Assembly: GCA_015179125.1 (NCBI GenBank)
Contig: WHVA01000482.1
Location: forward strand, 1 to 64,000
Length of the DNA: 64,000 nucleotides
DNA from: Gautieria morchelliformis
Taxonomy: Eukaryota > Basidiomycota > Agaricomycetes > Gomphales > Gomphaceae
Direction of reading: 5' to 3'
In this document: in pieces, positions 19,798 through 30,548 of the stretch
How the letters are laid out: every line of letters starts with the position of its first letter
Position numbering within the stretch: position 1 is the first letter of the stretch
Notes under the pieces: generated by a model
The model's database searches: none
What the model was told of the DNA's origin: nothing
Seen by the model: only the letters and a program-made list of their open reading frames with translations
Made by a program: the position numbers and the translations under genes

Positions 19798-20385
19798 AGG
19801 CGATGGTTTCGTGCTCATGTGTCCTGTAGCGTTGCTGAGCAACACTGAACTTCTTTGACAAGAAGCCAGCTGGTCAACATGTTTTTCAATCTGGTCCCTG
19901 GCTGTAGACAGCTCCAACACCAGATTTTGAACCATTGGTGATGACCCATATCGGGTCCACGTTCTGTGCATCGATTGGATGCAGGATTGGGGCCTTGCAG
20001 GCTAATGCTCTTATACTCTGGAAGCATTTGTCCAGCAAGGGTGTCCATTCAAATGGATGGTTGTTGTGCACACATCCTGATAAAGGGGTGGTGTATGCGC
20101 TGACATCTGGCATGTAGTGTGCCAGGTATTGGATGAGGCCGAGGAACATCTGTATGTTGTTAAACATGTGAGGTCTCCTCCATTCATTCTGAATAGAGAT
20201 CAACCTTCTTTGTACTTAAGAGGAGATGACCACTCCATAGTCTGTCGAAGACTATGCGGAGATGTTCCTCATGCTCTTGTATCAAGTGCAATAATCTGAA
20301 TATATCGTCCATGTATACATGGACGAAGTGATCTATGCAGTCATGGAATATTGACATCATAAGACATTGAAACGTTGATGGGGCG
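19798..20385 (-). pseudogene. Gypsy-A copy 3, inverted RT segment
   Basis: Minus-strand frames encode the RT thumb and start of RNase H (EWRRPHMFNNIQMFLGLIQY, LAHYMPDVSAYTTPLSGCVH, then PIWVITNGSKSGVGAVYSQG) and the stretch up to YRTHEHETIA at about 19798. The next residues of the protein (EALMKWEDKLLGRKF) are found on the plus strand starting at 20386. The block is thus turned over relative to the rest of the element. Confidence 0.75.
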
Positions 20386-20441
20386 TTACGAAGCTCTCAT
20401 GAAATGGGAGGACAAACTCCTAGGGCGAAAGTTCACCCTAG

Positions 20442-21472
20442 TGTCAAGATTGGTTTTTAGGCATTAATATCGTGTATTAGTGAACACAGCGAATGCCCAA
20501 ATAACTTGCGCAAATAAGTATACCGTTTGGCGAATAGGTGAACCAATAAATGTTCACAAGATAAGAGGGCTGCCCAAGCAGAGCTCGCCCTATCTACAGT
20601 TGTAGCGAAATGGCCCGTGGCACTTGACGATGTAACGTACAAGGTGTCACGGAAGGGTTGTCTAAGTAGCGACAATCCCTTCGCCGGCGAAGGTGCTCCT
20701 TTGGAGCCCTTCGCCGTCAGCACAGAGAATGGTTCGAAGGCTAAGGTAACGACGATGAAGTATGGGAACTCACCAGTGATGCCTAAATCCTCTTCTGGTC
20801 GAAGATAGAAATCTCCAGGAGAAGGCTCAAGACAATGATCACAGCGAGGTCAAGTTTGCACAAGACGGATGACGTATGATAATTGAACTGGAGAATATAC
20901 ATGCGAATGTAAACTACTTATATCGAATGCTCGTAAGGTATCAGCGACTAGGAAAGAGGCCGTCACGAGTAAGGGTTGGATAGGGGTGCGCAGTCATGAT
21001 ACAATATAGATGAAATAAACATACAATAGAGTGAGAGAAGAGGGCAAACATGAAACGACGGAAAGTAAAGGTGGTGAAGGCACCTGTGTGCGAAACCATG
21101 TCTTGGGACCCGTACATACACCGCCCTGCATGGACTCTTCATCTACTGGGTTGATCCCACACGACCTACGGAAGGGACGTCCCGCGAACACACTTTGGCC
21201 ATATGAACACCCAAAGGGGTTGGATTACGAAGATGATGGGGTTAGTGATGAACCAGCATGCCGGGTAAATGGTATCGATCGTATTTGATGGCGTGCCTGC
21301 TGGCGAAATGCGTGAGCAGTGAATAGCGGTTCTGAGAATGGGGCGAACAGCGGATAGAGTGGACGTAGAGGAGGAGTGGTCGGAGGGTGAGGTGAACTCA
21401 GGCGAAGATGCTAGGGAGTGATGAGGGGGAACATAGAGGCTGTGGGGTAAGAGAAATAGACAGGTCATGACA
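20442..21472 (+). mobile_element. Solo LTR of family LTR-A, short form
   Basis: Starts TGTCAAGATTGG, ends GGTCATGACA, 1031 bp. Perfect target duplication CCTAG at 20437-20441 and 21473-21477. Removing it and one CCTAG restores the Gypsy-A frame KFTLVTDHKG. Confidence 0.92.
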
Positions 21473-21810
21473 CCTAGTCACCGACCACAAGGGTCTCGAA
21501 TACTTCAAGACCCAGAAGAACCTGTCAGACAGGCAAGTCCAGTGGTGGGAATTTCTATCCCGCTTCAATTACAACACCGTCCACGTTGATGGCGTTGAGA
21601 ACAAAGTAGCGGACTGTTTATCCCACTACTATGAAAGTGACACAGGTGATGACAATCACCTGGAATACATATTTGTCAATGCAGATGCATGACTAGACCT
21701 GGACGGTGAGCTAATGCCCACCAACTGATACATGGAGCTGCGTACAGCAGCTATGAGGTGATCGACTCGCCTCCCAGAGAAAACAGAACCGAGAACAATA
21801 GAAGCTGCAT

Positions 21811-22759
21811 GTCATGACCCGTTTATTCTCGTACCAAGTTACCCCCATTTTCCCCTTCTATCCCTCCACGTCTATGTTCGCTCCATTCGCTCTTTGCCGA
21901 ATTTGCCAAATGATCATTTGACAGTAACCATGCCATCAAACACAATTGACATCCCTTACCCAGTGTGATGGTTCATCACTAGCCCCATCATCCTTCTGAT
22001 TCAACCCCCTTTGGGTGTTCCTATGGCCGGGGTGCGTTCGCAGGATGTTCTACCTGTAGATTGTGTGGGATCAACCCAGAAGACCAAGAGTCCATGCAGG
22101 GTAACATGTACGCAGGTGGCAAGGTGTGTTTTCTTGCATCAGTACCTTTCTCCTCTTTTCTCTCCAACGTTTCATGTTTGCACTCCTCCCTAGTTCTATT
22201 GTATATGTGTTTCATCTATTTGTATCCTGACTGCACCCCCCTATCCAACCCTGACTCACAACGGCCTCTTTCCTATTCACTGACATTATCTGAGCATTCG
22301 GTATAAGTAGTTTACATTTGCACGTATATTCTGCAGTTCAATTATCATATCTCTATCTTGTGCAATCATCTTGAGCCCTCTTCTATAGACTACTATCTTA
22401 GACCAGAGGAGGACTTAAGCACCACTGGTGAGTTTTTGTACTTCACCTTCACTACCTTAGCCTTCATACTATTCTCAGTGCTGTCAGCGAAGGGCTCCAA
22501 AGAAGCACCTTCTCCAGCCAAAGGATTGTTACTACTAGACAACCTTTCCATGAGGCCTTGTACGTTACATCATCAAGTATCACGGGCTATTTCGCTATGA
22601 CTGTAGATAGGGTGAGCTCCATTTGGGCAGCCCTCTTACCTTCTAAATATTTATTGGTGCATCTTATTTGCTGAACTACACACTTCATTGCACAAGCCAT
22701 TCGAGCATTTGCTATGTTCACTAATACACGATATTAACACCTAAAACCCAACCTTGACA
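21811..22759 (-). mobile_element. Solo LTR of family LTR-A, short form, inverted
   Basis: Plus strand begins TGTCATGACC and ends AACCTTGACA; 949 bp, the shortest copy. Flanks are CTGCA and CTGTG, so the target duplication is degenerate or lost. It lies in the same Gypsy-A copy as the LTR-A at 20442 but in opposite orientation. Confidence 0.85.
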
Positions 22760-23248
22760 CTGTGGTCATGAATGAAGGCTCCGCCAAGAGCCTCGCCATG
22801 ACGCATCCTTGCCAGACAAAGATGACGACAACATCCATGTCATTGCAGCAGGCAATGACGGAGCCTCCCTATGTGTAAGTGTCGAATAGAACATGGACCT
22901 GCCAAAGGTCCTACACAACTCCTACCATAAGGAGCCCATGTTCATGAATATCATGGAGAACCTGGATGCACATCCAAGATTCGGAATCTGGGATGGGCTA
23001 ATTTGGACAAAAAATCAGCTCAAGAGGGATGTCAAAACGTATTTCAAGGGGGAAGGAGGCTGATTGAAATCATTATCGATCATGCCCACCAGACAATTCG
23101 CCATTACGGTCAACTGAAGGCTTAGAATTACATTTGAAGAACATACTGGTGGCCCATCCAGGCATTCTGCACTTCATGCGTGAAGTGTCAGACCACCAAG
23201 ACAGGCATGCAGCGGCCCGCCAGACTGTAACATAGCCTGCCCATACCC

Positions 23249-23269
23249 GAGAGAGAGAGAGAGAGAGAG
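23249..23269 (+). repeat. GA microsatellite
   Basis: About ten GA repeats at the right border of the Gypsy-A fragment. Confidence 0.9.
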
Positions 23270-23799
23270 GTTCAATTAACGGGCTCGAAGTGCCTGGGGC
23301 TTATGGTGCCTGGTATCTACGTGTGTACTAGCTTCCCTAATGAAGGAGTATACTATACTATTTAAGTGTGTGATTTGGAAGATAGAAGTGAAGTGAAAAG
23401 TAGCATATCTGCAAATGCACTTGGCCCTGGGTGGGGCTGGAGAGGCGATTCTAAACCTGCCACGCTTTATCTTTATTCATTATTTGGAGATGGTTGCATC
23501 TCTGGGTCTTTGCCTCTTGCCATGGAGGGAGCCTATTACCAGTCCCCCAGTGACAGTCAAATCTCCTCAAATCTCCAGTGCATCTGACAGTGCGAATACA
23601 TGATGTGGTTTGTTAGGGTGGGGTCAAGGGCAGTGTAGGTAAGACTGGGGTGTATTTAAAAATTGGCCGGAGAGGCACAGGAGGGCCAATCCCTCATGGA
23701 AGGTGTTTGGCAGAAAATGAGAGTCGAGGTTGGGTGTTGGGCCGCTGTGAGAGCTGAGTCAGTATCTGTGTTGAGCAGCAGATTCATGAGAAGATGGGC
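23270..23799. other. Unassigned stretch, partly LINE 3' UTR
   Basis: No gene. The part from about 23590 lies just after the stop of the minus-strand LINE remnant and may be its 3' UTR. Confidence 0.3.
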
Positions 23800-24060
23800 T
23801 TAGGCTGGGTTGTCTTCGTGTGGGGTGATGTCCATGTATCGGTTGAAGCGGGCAGTGTCTTGGATGAATCGGAGGGTGGCAGGGAGGATCTTTGGGTCTC
23901 CTAGCAGGCGTGAGACAGAGTGACTGGCCTTGCCTGCTTTGTGTCGGAGCTGTTTCCGGGGTTCCATGAACCTCTTGCAGTGTTTGAGAAAGTGCACAAG
24001 CATTTCAGGTTGCCAGCATCATTTGCACAGTGCCGAGTCTGTTGCCTTTATCTGTTGTGA
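23800..24060 (-). pseudogene. LINE 3' remnant with C-terminal zinc knuckle
   Basis: The minus-strand frame reads LCKWCWQPEM, LVHFLKHCKRFMEPRKQLRH, LLGDPKILPATLRFIQDTAR and stops at 23800. This matches the C-terminal end of fungal Tad-type LINE ORF2 proteins and the corresponding part of the full LINE here (CPACRRANEMVHHFLFRC at about 58480). The CCHC spacing C-x2-C-x8-H-x4-C is intact. Everything upstream is gone, as expected for a 5'-truncated copy. Confidence 0.7.
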
Positions 24061-24284
24061 TAAACGCAATTATCTTACTCAAATCATTTATATAAAAAGA
24101 AACTAATAAAAAAAGAAGAGAAAATCAAAACAAAAAAATCAAAAGAAACACAAACTACATTCACGATAGACGTCGGCGCAAACGACGATCACACGAATCT
24201 TACGACACGCTATATTACCCATAGATCGGGTAGTATACAGGAGTTCGAGCGTCGGCCACGTGCGGCCGATCAGGGACGGCGCGC
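24061..24284. other. Unassigned stretch
   Basis: A-rich run (24095-24150), then CpG-rich DNA that is probably the 3' UTR of the exon fragment at 24285-24421. Confidence 0.3.
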
Positions 24285-24421
24285 CTATCGGGTGATGGTA
24301 TCAGCCATGACGTCGACAGGCGCCAGGCCATAGGTACCGAGGGGTACGGGCACCAAACGCCGCAGAGAATAGTAGACTGCGCAGGGGTACAGGGTGTTGT
24401 GGAATGACCTGAGAAAGTCAT
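24285..24421 (-). pseudogene. Possible orphan terminal exon
   Basis: After a 3' splice site (TATGTGTTGCAG) the minus strand encodes DDFLRSFHNTLYPCAVYYSL, RRLVPVPLGTYGLAPVDVMA and DTITR, then TAG at 24287-24285. It is CpG-rich and has no stops, unlike the relics around it. The remainder of the gene would lie where the Gypsy-C element now stands, or further right, and is not seen. The family is not recognised. Confidence 0.35.
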
Positions 24422-24542
24422 CTGCAACACATATACTCAATCAGCTGCCACACAAGAGAGGCACAGAGACAGCGGCCCCATCTCCAAGCCTAGCATTTAT
24501 GCTAGGCAGGGCAAATATAGTATCATTCTCTATTCTAGCTCC

Positions 24543-25040
24543 TGTCAGGGGACACCCTGTTTTCCATTTCCAGTTCCGACACCACACCCAGTCCCGACTC
24601 CATTTCAGACTCCGCTTCCGGTTCCGACACCACACCCAGTTCCGACTCCATCTCCGCATCCGCTTTCGGGAACAATTCCGCTTCTGGGAGAACTTCCACC
24701 AGTTCCGTTCGCCTTGCCAGTTCCACTCCAATTTCCGACTTCCGCCCCGGAACAGTGTCGGAAATCAAGCGACTCGCATAATAGGTGGCATCAAGGGTCG
24801 ATCAAGGGTCAGGGGGATGCAGGGTTGATGGCGGGTGCCAAGCGTTGTCCCTGGCTGTGCAGCGTAGTATAATACGGGCTCGCTGACATTGGGGGTCCTT
24901 AGACTTTTCTCTTTGGATTTCCCCTTGTCAGGTGAGAACCCCCTCTCTTGTATGCTCTGTTCATTTATATATACTTTGGATTTCCCCTTGTCAGTTGTGT
25001 GGTAGTGTGATCTCCACAACTAGCCAGGGTTGCCCTTACA
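24543..25040 (+). repeat. Gypsy-C 5' LTR
   Basis: Runs from TGTCAGGGGACACCC to GGGTTGCCCTTACA. A TATAAT box at 24868-24873 is followed 33 bases later by AGACTTTTCT (24901-24910), the likely RNA start. Two copies of a 21-nt motif (24911-24931, 24974-24994) lie in the R/U5 part; the first is followed by GTGAGA and both end in GTCAG. Confidence 0.92.
24868..24873 (+). promoter_or_regulatory. Gypsy-C TATA box
   Basis: TATAAT, 33 bp before AGACTTTTCT. The distance fits RNA polymerase II initiation at about 24900. Confidence 0.55.
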
Positions 25041-25042
25041 GC

Positions 25043-25052
25043 AGAAAAGTCT
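25043..25052 (+). promoter_or_regulatory. Predicted self-priming primer binding site
   Basis: AGAAAAGTCT, two bases after the 5' LTR, is the exact reverse complement of AGACTTTTCT at 24901-24910, the predicted 5' end of the transcript. Tf1 of fission yeast and related sushi elements prime reverse transcription in this way instead of with a tRNA. No tRNA-like TGG start is seen at this position. Confidence 0.65.
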
Positions 25053-25227
25053 CTCCCATAGAGGACCGGCGGTCGTACTGCGTGTCGCAGCCGCCATAGG
25101 TGCGTTCGGAATCGGAGACAGCGACTCGGAGATCGCAACCTCTTCCGCACACACAGCGTACGACAGCCCTTCTTCTTACGTCGAGCTCCCAACCCCGGAA
25201 ATCCCGTCCCACATTTCTCCTTCCGAC

Positions 25228-26403
25228 ATGGATCCGGACGATCGTCTTCGGAATATGGAGGAGGAATTGACGCGGAACCGGATGAAGACCGACGCGATTG
25301 AAACAGCCTTACAAGCGATTTTGGCTAAGTTAGATATTCCACAAGGTGGTGGAAATGAAATGTTGGATGATCCGGATTTCGGAAAAGCGGAACTAGCGGA
25401 GGAGAGAAAGTCCGCGAAGTTAGCAAAGGTCAAACCCGCAACTCCGGCGGACTTTGACGGAGATCGGGAGAAGGGACGCGCATTCTTCAACACATGCAGC
25501 ATCTACTTCGCAATTGTCGGAGACCTCTTTCCGAATGACCAGGCTCGGATTCACTGGGCATTGTCCTTTTTCAAGTCGGACCGCGCATCCCGTTTTGCAA
25601 ACAAGGTGATCCGACATGAAGCAAAGGGCAAGGGGAACTACTTCCGAGACTGGGACGCCTTCGAGAAAACATTTTCCGACCAGTTCCGCCCAAAAAATGA
25701 GCAGCTCACAGCCCTTACGAAGCTCGAGGGGACCAGCTGGTACCAGGCCAAGGATCCGGTCGATGACTATATCGATCGCTTCCAGGAGCTCATCGACCTT
25801 GCGGAGTATGATGATGACAAGACGATCGTCATCAAATTCCGACGAGGACTCGATCCGACACTCCAGAACCAAGTTGCGCTGCTTGGGGATGGAGCTCCGG
25901 ACTTTGATGACCCGGAAGGGTGGTACCAAGCTGCACAGAGGGTGTCCCGGAACAGGGAAGCAAATGAGGCCTTCGTGGAGACGAGCCGGAATATGACGCG
26001 CAGTTCCACTCGTCCTACTCCACCTGTGCCAAAATCCGGAAGCGCATTCATTCCCATGCGGAAATTATTTCCGATGCTTGCTCCGCCTGCTCCTATTAGG
26101 AACCATAGCCCTCCTCCCTCGAAGAGTGGCCCTGCCCCGATGGATGTTGACCGCATGCGCGGAAAAGGCCACGGAACTATCACCTGCTTCCGATGCCGTC
26201 AACCAGGTCACTATGCTCGCGAGTGCCCCCAAGCCTTTGACATCCGGCTTATGACCACGGAGGAGAAACTCGAGCTCCTTCCAGAGTTCCTCGCACTCGC
26301 GGACATAGGCGGAGTGCCTACTGCGGAAGGAGTTTCCGAAAATGCGGAACATGGCGCATCGGAAGCGGAAGATGCGTCGGATTTTGTGACGCGCAGCGGG
26401 TGA
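25228..26403 (+). CDS. gag: Gypsy-C Gag
   Basis: The frame is open from 25030, but the first ATG gives MDPDDRLRNMEEELTRNRMK at 25228, which I take as the start; 391 residues follow. The structural protein packages the element RNA into a particle. An N-terminal helical segment is followed by a capsid-like domain (RAFFNTCSIYFAIVGDLFP, FEKTFSDQFRPKNEQ, DDYIDRFQELIDLAEYDDDK). A zinc knuckle CFRCRQPGHYAREC lies near residue 320. A short acidic tail ends at TGA 26401-26403. Pol continues in the -1 frame, so a frameshift or reinitiation is needed; no classical slippery heptamer is obvious. Confidence 0.9.
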   Translation: MDPDDRLRNMEEELTRNRMKTDAIETALQAILAKLDIPQGGGNEMLDDPDFGKAELAEERKSAKLAKVKPATPADFDGDREKGRAFFNTCSIYFAIVGDLFPNDQARIHWALSFFKSDRASRFANKVIRHEAKGKGNYFRDWDAFEKTFSDQFRPKNEQLTALTKLEGTSWYQAKDPVDDYIDRFQELIDLAEYDDDKTIVIKFRRGLDPTLQNQVALLGDGAPDFDDPEGWYQAAQRVSRNREANEAFVETSRNMTRSSTRPTPPVPKSGSAFIPMRKLFPMLAPPAPIRNHSPPPSKSGPAPMDVDRMRGKGHGTITCFRCRQPGHYARECPQAFDIRLMTTEEKLELLPEFLALADIGGVPTAEGVSENAEHGASEAEDASDFVTRSG

Positions 26404-29400
26404 GATGTGTGCCCCTGCTGCCTGTACATAACCGGTTTGCCTGTCTTGAAGTAGAGAATGAAAAGCCCCGACTCCCCTCACTTCATACAGACCCACCGGA
26501 TAAAGTCACACAAAAGCCAAATCCGACACCCCGTCTATCCCGCATCCGCCCTTGGGAGAGACGCCTTCCGAAGCGCTATGTCGTTGCTGCCACCCCTGGC
26601 CCCAAGTCACTAGTCATTAAGGTAGAGATCCAGACGACAGATACGGCGGAAGTCAAATCCGGACCCACCCTTGTCGATTGCGGGGCCACTGGTCAGTTTA
26701 TGGACCGGGACTATGTGGAACGGAACCGACTGACGACGCGGAAGTTGCAACGTGCAATCCCGGTGTTCAATGTGGATGGAAGCCCCAATGAGGCAGGGTC
26801 CATCATGGAGATAGTGGACACAATTCTCCGCTACGATGGACACTCGGAACGCACTTCCTTCGCTGTCACCAGCCTGGGGAAGCAAGACATCATCCTTGGG
26901 TTTACCTGGCTTCAAGAGCACAACCCGGAGATCAATTGGCAGACTCGGAAGGTACTGATGAGTCGATGTCCAGCCAAGTGTCACATGTGCCGGTCGGAAG
27001 TGCGGAAGGAGCACCAGGAGCAGCGGAAGACCGAACGGCTCATACAGACATGTCGTTCCGGCCCCCATCCACTGCTTGCAGAAGAAGACTCGGAAGCGGA
27101 ATTTGACCCGGATCCCCCTTCCAATTCCGATTCCGACGTCATCCGACTCGGCCTGGAAGACGCTCTGACGGAAGGGGAGCGCTTGCTGTACGTAAACCTT
27201 CCGCCGGAGGCGGAACACATCCGCGCCACCGGAAATATTTCGCAACGCCTTGCTGAAGCCTCTAAGAGGTATGATAGAGTGGAGGCGGAAATTCCGGAGT
27301 ACCTGCGGGAGTTTGAGGACGTCTTCTCCAAGGAGTCGTTTGATGCCCTGCCTCCGCGGAAACTGTGGGACCATGCCATCGAGTTGGAGCCTGGGTCGAA
27401 GCCCACCAACTGCAAGGTCTACCCGCTGTCACCCAAGGAGCAGGTAGAGCTCGATGCATTCCTTGCGGAAAATCTCCGTACAGGGAGGATCCGCCCCTCC
27501 AAGTCACCCATGGCATCTCCGGTGTTCTTCATCAAGAAGAAGGACGGCTCGCTCAGACTTGTGCAGGATTACCGGGCCTTGAATGCGATCACGATCAAGA
27601 ACCGGTACCCCATTCCGCTCATTTCCGAATTGATCACACAACTCCGCGGGGCGAAGTACTTCACCAAGCTGGATGTCCGCTGGGGCTTCAATAATGTCCG
27701 GATCCGGGAGGGAGATGAGTGGAAGGCCGCATTCCGCACCAACCGAGGACTCTTTGAGCCACAGGTCATGTTCTTTGGCCTCACCAACAGTCCTGCCACG
27801 TTCCAGACAATGATGAATGACATTTTCCGTGACATGATAGCAGAAGGGGTTGTCTGCGTCTACCTCGATGACATCCTCATCTTCACAAAAACAATGTCCG
27901 AACATCGGGAAGTCGTGTGGAGAGTGCTGGAACGACTCCGGGAGTACAACCTGTGTCTCAAGCCGGAAAAGTGCGAATTTGAGCGGACGCGGATAGAGTA
28001 TCTTGGGGTGATCGTGTCGGAAGGAAAGGTGGAAATGGACCCCGTCAAGGTTTCCGGTGTGTCGGATTGGCCGGTGCCGCGAAACAAGAAGGAAGTCCAG
28101 TCCTTCATTGGGTTTGTCAATTTCTACCGGCGGTTCATCAAGGACTTCTCCTGCCACGCCCGTGCCCTCTTCGACCTCACCAAGAAGGAGGTTGGATGGC
28201 GGTGGGGAGAGCCGGAACGGGCCTCCTTTGACAAACTCAAAGAGCTGATCACTTCCGCCCCGGTCCTGATCTTTCCCGACGACTCTCGCCCTTACCGAGT
28301 GGAGGCGGATTCTTCCGACGCAGCTACCGGAGCGGTCTTGTCGCAACAGTCATCGGAAGAAGGTGGGGGGTGGCATCCGATTGCCTTCTTCTCTAAGAGT
28401 CTCAGTCCGGTCGAGCGGAACTACGAGATCCATGACAAGGAGATGCTGGCAATCATCCGAGCGCTGGAGGAGTGGCGACACTTCCTCGAGGGTGCTCTAT
28501 GCCCATTTGAGATCTGGACAGACCACAAGAACCTTGAGTATTTCCGCACGTCTAAGAAGTTGAACCGACGACAAGCACGGTGGTCCTTACACCTGTCCCG
28601 GTTTGACTTCATGCTCCACCACCGCCCCGGCCGCACCATGGGCAAGCCCGATGCCCTATCCCGCCGTGCGGATCATGGAAGCGGAAGCGGAGACAATGCG
28701 GATATGACACTGCTCCGCCCAAGTCTCTTTGCAATCCGCGCCCTAGAAGGAGTGACCGCAGTTGGAGCGGAAGCGGAAATGCTCCGGGACATCCGGAGAC
28801 AGTATCGGAATGGAGAGAAGGAGGAGTCGGTGGTGAAGGCAGTGGAGGAACTTCGGAAAGGGAACTCACGGTCTGTACGCGCAGCGGAATGGTCGGAACG
28901 GGATGGGCTACTCCACTTCAGAGGCAAGGTCTACGTTCCAGATGGGGCGGACCTCCGCCGCCGCATCGTGTCCCAGCACCATGACACACGGGTCGCTGGG
29001 CATGCTGGCAGGTGGAAGACGCTGGAGTTAGTGGCTCGGAATTACTGGTGGCCTCAGATGTCCCGCTACATTGGACAGTACGTGAAGACATGTGACCTTT
29101 GTCTCCAAACCAAAGCGCAACGACATCCACCCGTCGGAGAACTTGTTCCGCTCCCGAATCCCGAATCCCGCTGGGACACCATCAGCGTCGACTTCATTGT
29201 TGAACTCCCAGAGTCTCATGGCTACGACGCGATCATGAACGTCGTGGATTCGGTAAGCAAGGTGTCCCACTTCATTCCGACGCACACGACGATCACAGCC
29301 CTCGGAGCGGCCCGCCTGTTCCTTGCCCATGTCTGGAAGTTGCATGGGCTCCCGAAGCAAGTTGTTTCCGACCGAGGTCCGCAGTTTGTCGCGGAACTGA

Positions 29401-30548
29401 CTCGGGAGCTCTACCGCCTGCTCAGCATAAAGCTAGCTACCACCACGGCGTACCATCCGCAGGGTGACGGACAGACGGAACGGGTCAATCAGGAGTTGGA
29501 GCAATATCTCCGCCTCTTTGTCAATGAGAGGCAGGACGACTGGGATGAATTACTTCCGCTGGCGGAATTCCAATACAACAACCATGTCCATTCCGCCACA
29601 CAACAGACTCCCTTCATGCTCGACTCCGGACGACACCCGCGGATGGGCTTCGAACCACGCCAGGCTGAGTCCCGACTCGAGACGGTCAATGAGTTCCGAG
29701 ACCGCATGGACTCCACCCTTTCGGAAGCCAAGTCGGCCCTTGCAAAGGCCAAGGATGACATGGCGAGGTACTACAACCAACGCCGGGTTCCTGCCCCAGA
29801 GTACCAAGTTGGAGACAAGGTGTATCTAGATGCAAGTGACATCCGCACCACACGCCCTTCACAGAAGCTTGCCCACCGCTACCTTGGGCCCTTCACAGTG
29901 ACGCGGAGGGTTGGACGGAATGCATACCGCCTGCGACTTCTGATGTCCATGTCCCGCCTCCACCCCGTCTTCAACGTGGTGAAGTTACTCCCTATGCTTG
30001 AGGACCCAATTCCAGGTCGGAAGGCTCATCCGCCACCTCTGCCAGAGATTGTAGATGGGGAGGAGCACTATGTGGTGGAACGGATCCTGGACAGCCGGTT
30101 TGTGCGAGGACGACTCCAATTCCTCGTGAAATGGGAAGGGTATGGGTACGAAGAGAATTCGTGGGTCCCGGAGCAAGATGTTTCCGCCCCGGACAAGCTC
30201 GGGGAGTTCTATAGGACACATCCCGGTGCCCCTCGCCGGATCCGCTCGTTGGCATTTCAATCCCTCGTGTCCCGTGCTTCGAGGACGCAGCACGCTAGAG
30301 AGGGGGTGATGTCAGGGGACACCCTGTTTTCCATTTCCAGTTCCGACACCACACCCAGTTCCGACTCCATTTCCGACTCCGCTTCCGGTTCCGACACCAC
30401 ACCCAGTTCCTACTCCATCTCCGCATCCGCTTTCGGGAACAATTCCGCTTCTGGGAGAACTTCCACCAGTTCCGTTCGCCTTGCCAGTTCCACTCCAATT
30501 TCCGACTTCCGCCCCGGAACAGTGTCGGAAATCAAGCGACTCGCATAA
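26400..30548 (+). CDS. pol: Gypsy-C Pol polyprotein with chromodomain
   Basis: The frame is 1382 codons without a break and begins with GTG at the end of gag, so translation probably enters from Gag. Domains in order: retropepsin with [10 protein letters not shown] (catalytic Asp near residue 93); reverse transcriptase about 350-540 with [10 protein letters not shown]; RNase H about 600-750 ([25 protein letters not shown]); integrase H2C2 finger about 850-905 ([12 protein letters not shown]) and DDE core after it ([38 protein letters not shown]); GPY-type tail; chromodomain about 1222-1275 ([27 protein letters not shown]), which in related elements guides integration to modified histones. The last 80 or so residues, Ser/Thr-rich, are encoded inside the 3' LTR. 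All catalytic motifs are intact. Confidence 0.93.
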   Translation: MRCVPLLPVHNRFACLEVENEKPRLPSLHTDPPDKVTQKPNPTPRLSRIRPWERRLPKRYVVAATPGPKSLVIKVEIQTTDTAEVKSGPTLVDCGATGQFMDRDYVERNRLTTRKLQRAIPVFNVDGSPNEAGSIMEIVDTILRYDGHSERTSFAVTSLGKQDIILGFTWLQEHNPEINWQTRKVLMSRCPAKCHMCRSEVRKEHQEQRKTERLIQTCRSGPHPLLAEEDSEAEFDPDPPSNSDSDVIRLGLEDALTEGERLLYVNLPPEAEHIRATGNISQRLAEASKRYDRVEAEIPEYLREFEDVFSKESFDALPPRKLWDHAIELEPGSKPTNCKVYPLSPKEQVELDAFLAENLRTGRIRPSKSPMASPVFFIKKKDGSLRLVQDYRALNAITIKNRYPIPLISELITQLRGAKYFTKLDVRWGFNNVRIREGDEWKAAFRTNRGLFEPQVMFFGLTNSPATFQTMMNDIFRDMIAEGVVCVYLDDILIFTKTMSEHREVVWRVLERLREYNLCLKPEKCEFERTRIEYLGVIVSEGKVEMDPVKVSGVSDWPVPRNKKEVQSFIGFVNFYRRFIKDFSCHARALFDLTKKEVGWRWGEPERASFDKLKELITSAPVLIFPDDSRPYRVEADSSDAATGAVLSQQSSEEGGGWHPIAFFSKSLSPVERNYEIHDKEMLAIIRALEEWRHFLEGALCPFEIWTDHKNLEYFRTSKKLNRRQARWSLHLSRFDFMLHHRPGRTMGKPDALSRRADHGSGSGDNADMTLLRPSLFAIRALEGVTAVGAEAEMLRDIRRQYRNGEKEESVVKAVEELRKGNSRSVRAAEWSERDGLLHFRGKVYVPDGADLRRRIVSQHHDTRVAGHAGRWKTLELVARNYWWPQMSRYIGQYVKTCDLCLQTKAQRHPPVGELVPLPNPESRWDTISVDFIVELPESHGYDAIMNVVDSVSKVSHFIPTHTTITALGAARLFLAHVWKLHGLPKQVVSDRGPQFVAELTRELYRLLSIKLATTTAYHPQGDGQTERVNQELEQYLRLFVNERQDDWDELLPLAEFQYNNHVHSATQQTPFMLDSGRHPRMGFEPRQAESRLETVNEFRDRMDSTLSEAKSALAKAKDDMARYYNQRRVPAPEYQVGDKVYLDASDIRTTRPSQKLAHRYLGPFTVTRRVGRNAYRLRLLMSMSRLHPVFNVVKLLPMLEDPIPGRKAHPPPLPEIVDGEEHYVVERILDSRFVRGRLQFLVKWEGYGYEENSWVPEQDVSAPDKLGEFYRTHPGAPRRIRSLAFQSLVSRASRTQHAREGVMSGDTLFSISSSDTTPSSDSISDSASGSDTTPSSYSISASAFGNNSASGRTSTSSVRLASSTPISDFRPGTVSEIKRLA
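30295..30309 (+). promoter_or_regulatory. Gypsy-C polypurine tract
   Basis: AGAGAGGGGGTGA immediately before the 3' LTR, the usual primer site for plus-strand DNA synthesis. It lies within the pol frame. Confidence 0.7.

Larger units (their letters stand above)
20386..23231 (+). pseudogene. Gypsy-A copy 3, RNase H and integrase zinc domain, split
   Basis: Coding blocks are 20386-20441, 21473-21810 and 22760-23231, separated by two LTR-A copies. They encode LMKWEDKLLGRKFTL, VTDHKGLEYFKTQKNLSDRQ, VDGVENKVADCLSHYY, then GGRRLIEIIIDHAHQTIRHY, TYWWPIQAF and CTSCVKCQTTKTGMQRP. The last is the integrase H2C2 zinc-binding part that copies 1 and 2 lack. Several in-frame stops are present. The element ends at a GA microsatellite at 23249, before the DDE core. 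Confidence 0.8.

Noticed and set aside
24394..24828. Plus-strand frame of 144 codons
   Set aside because: It is the LTR copy of the Gypsy-C pol tail read from upstream DNA; no independent start or function.
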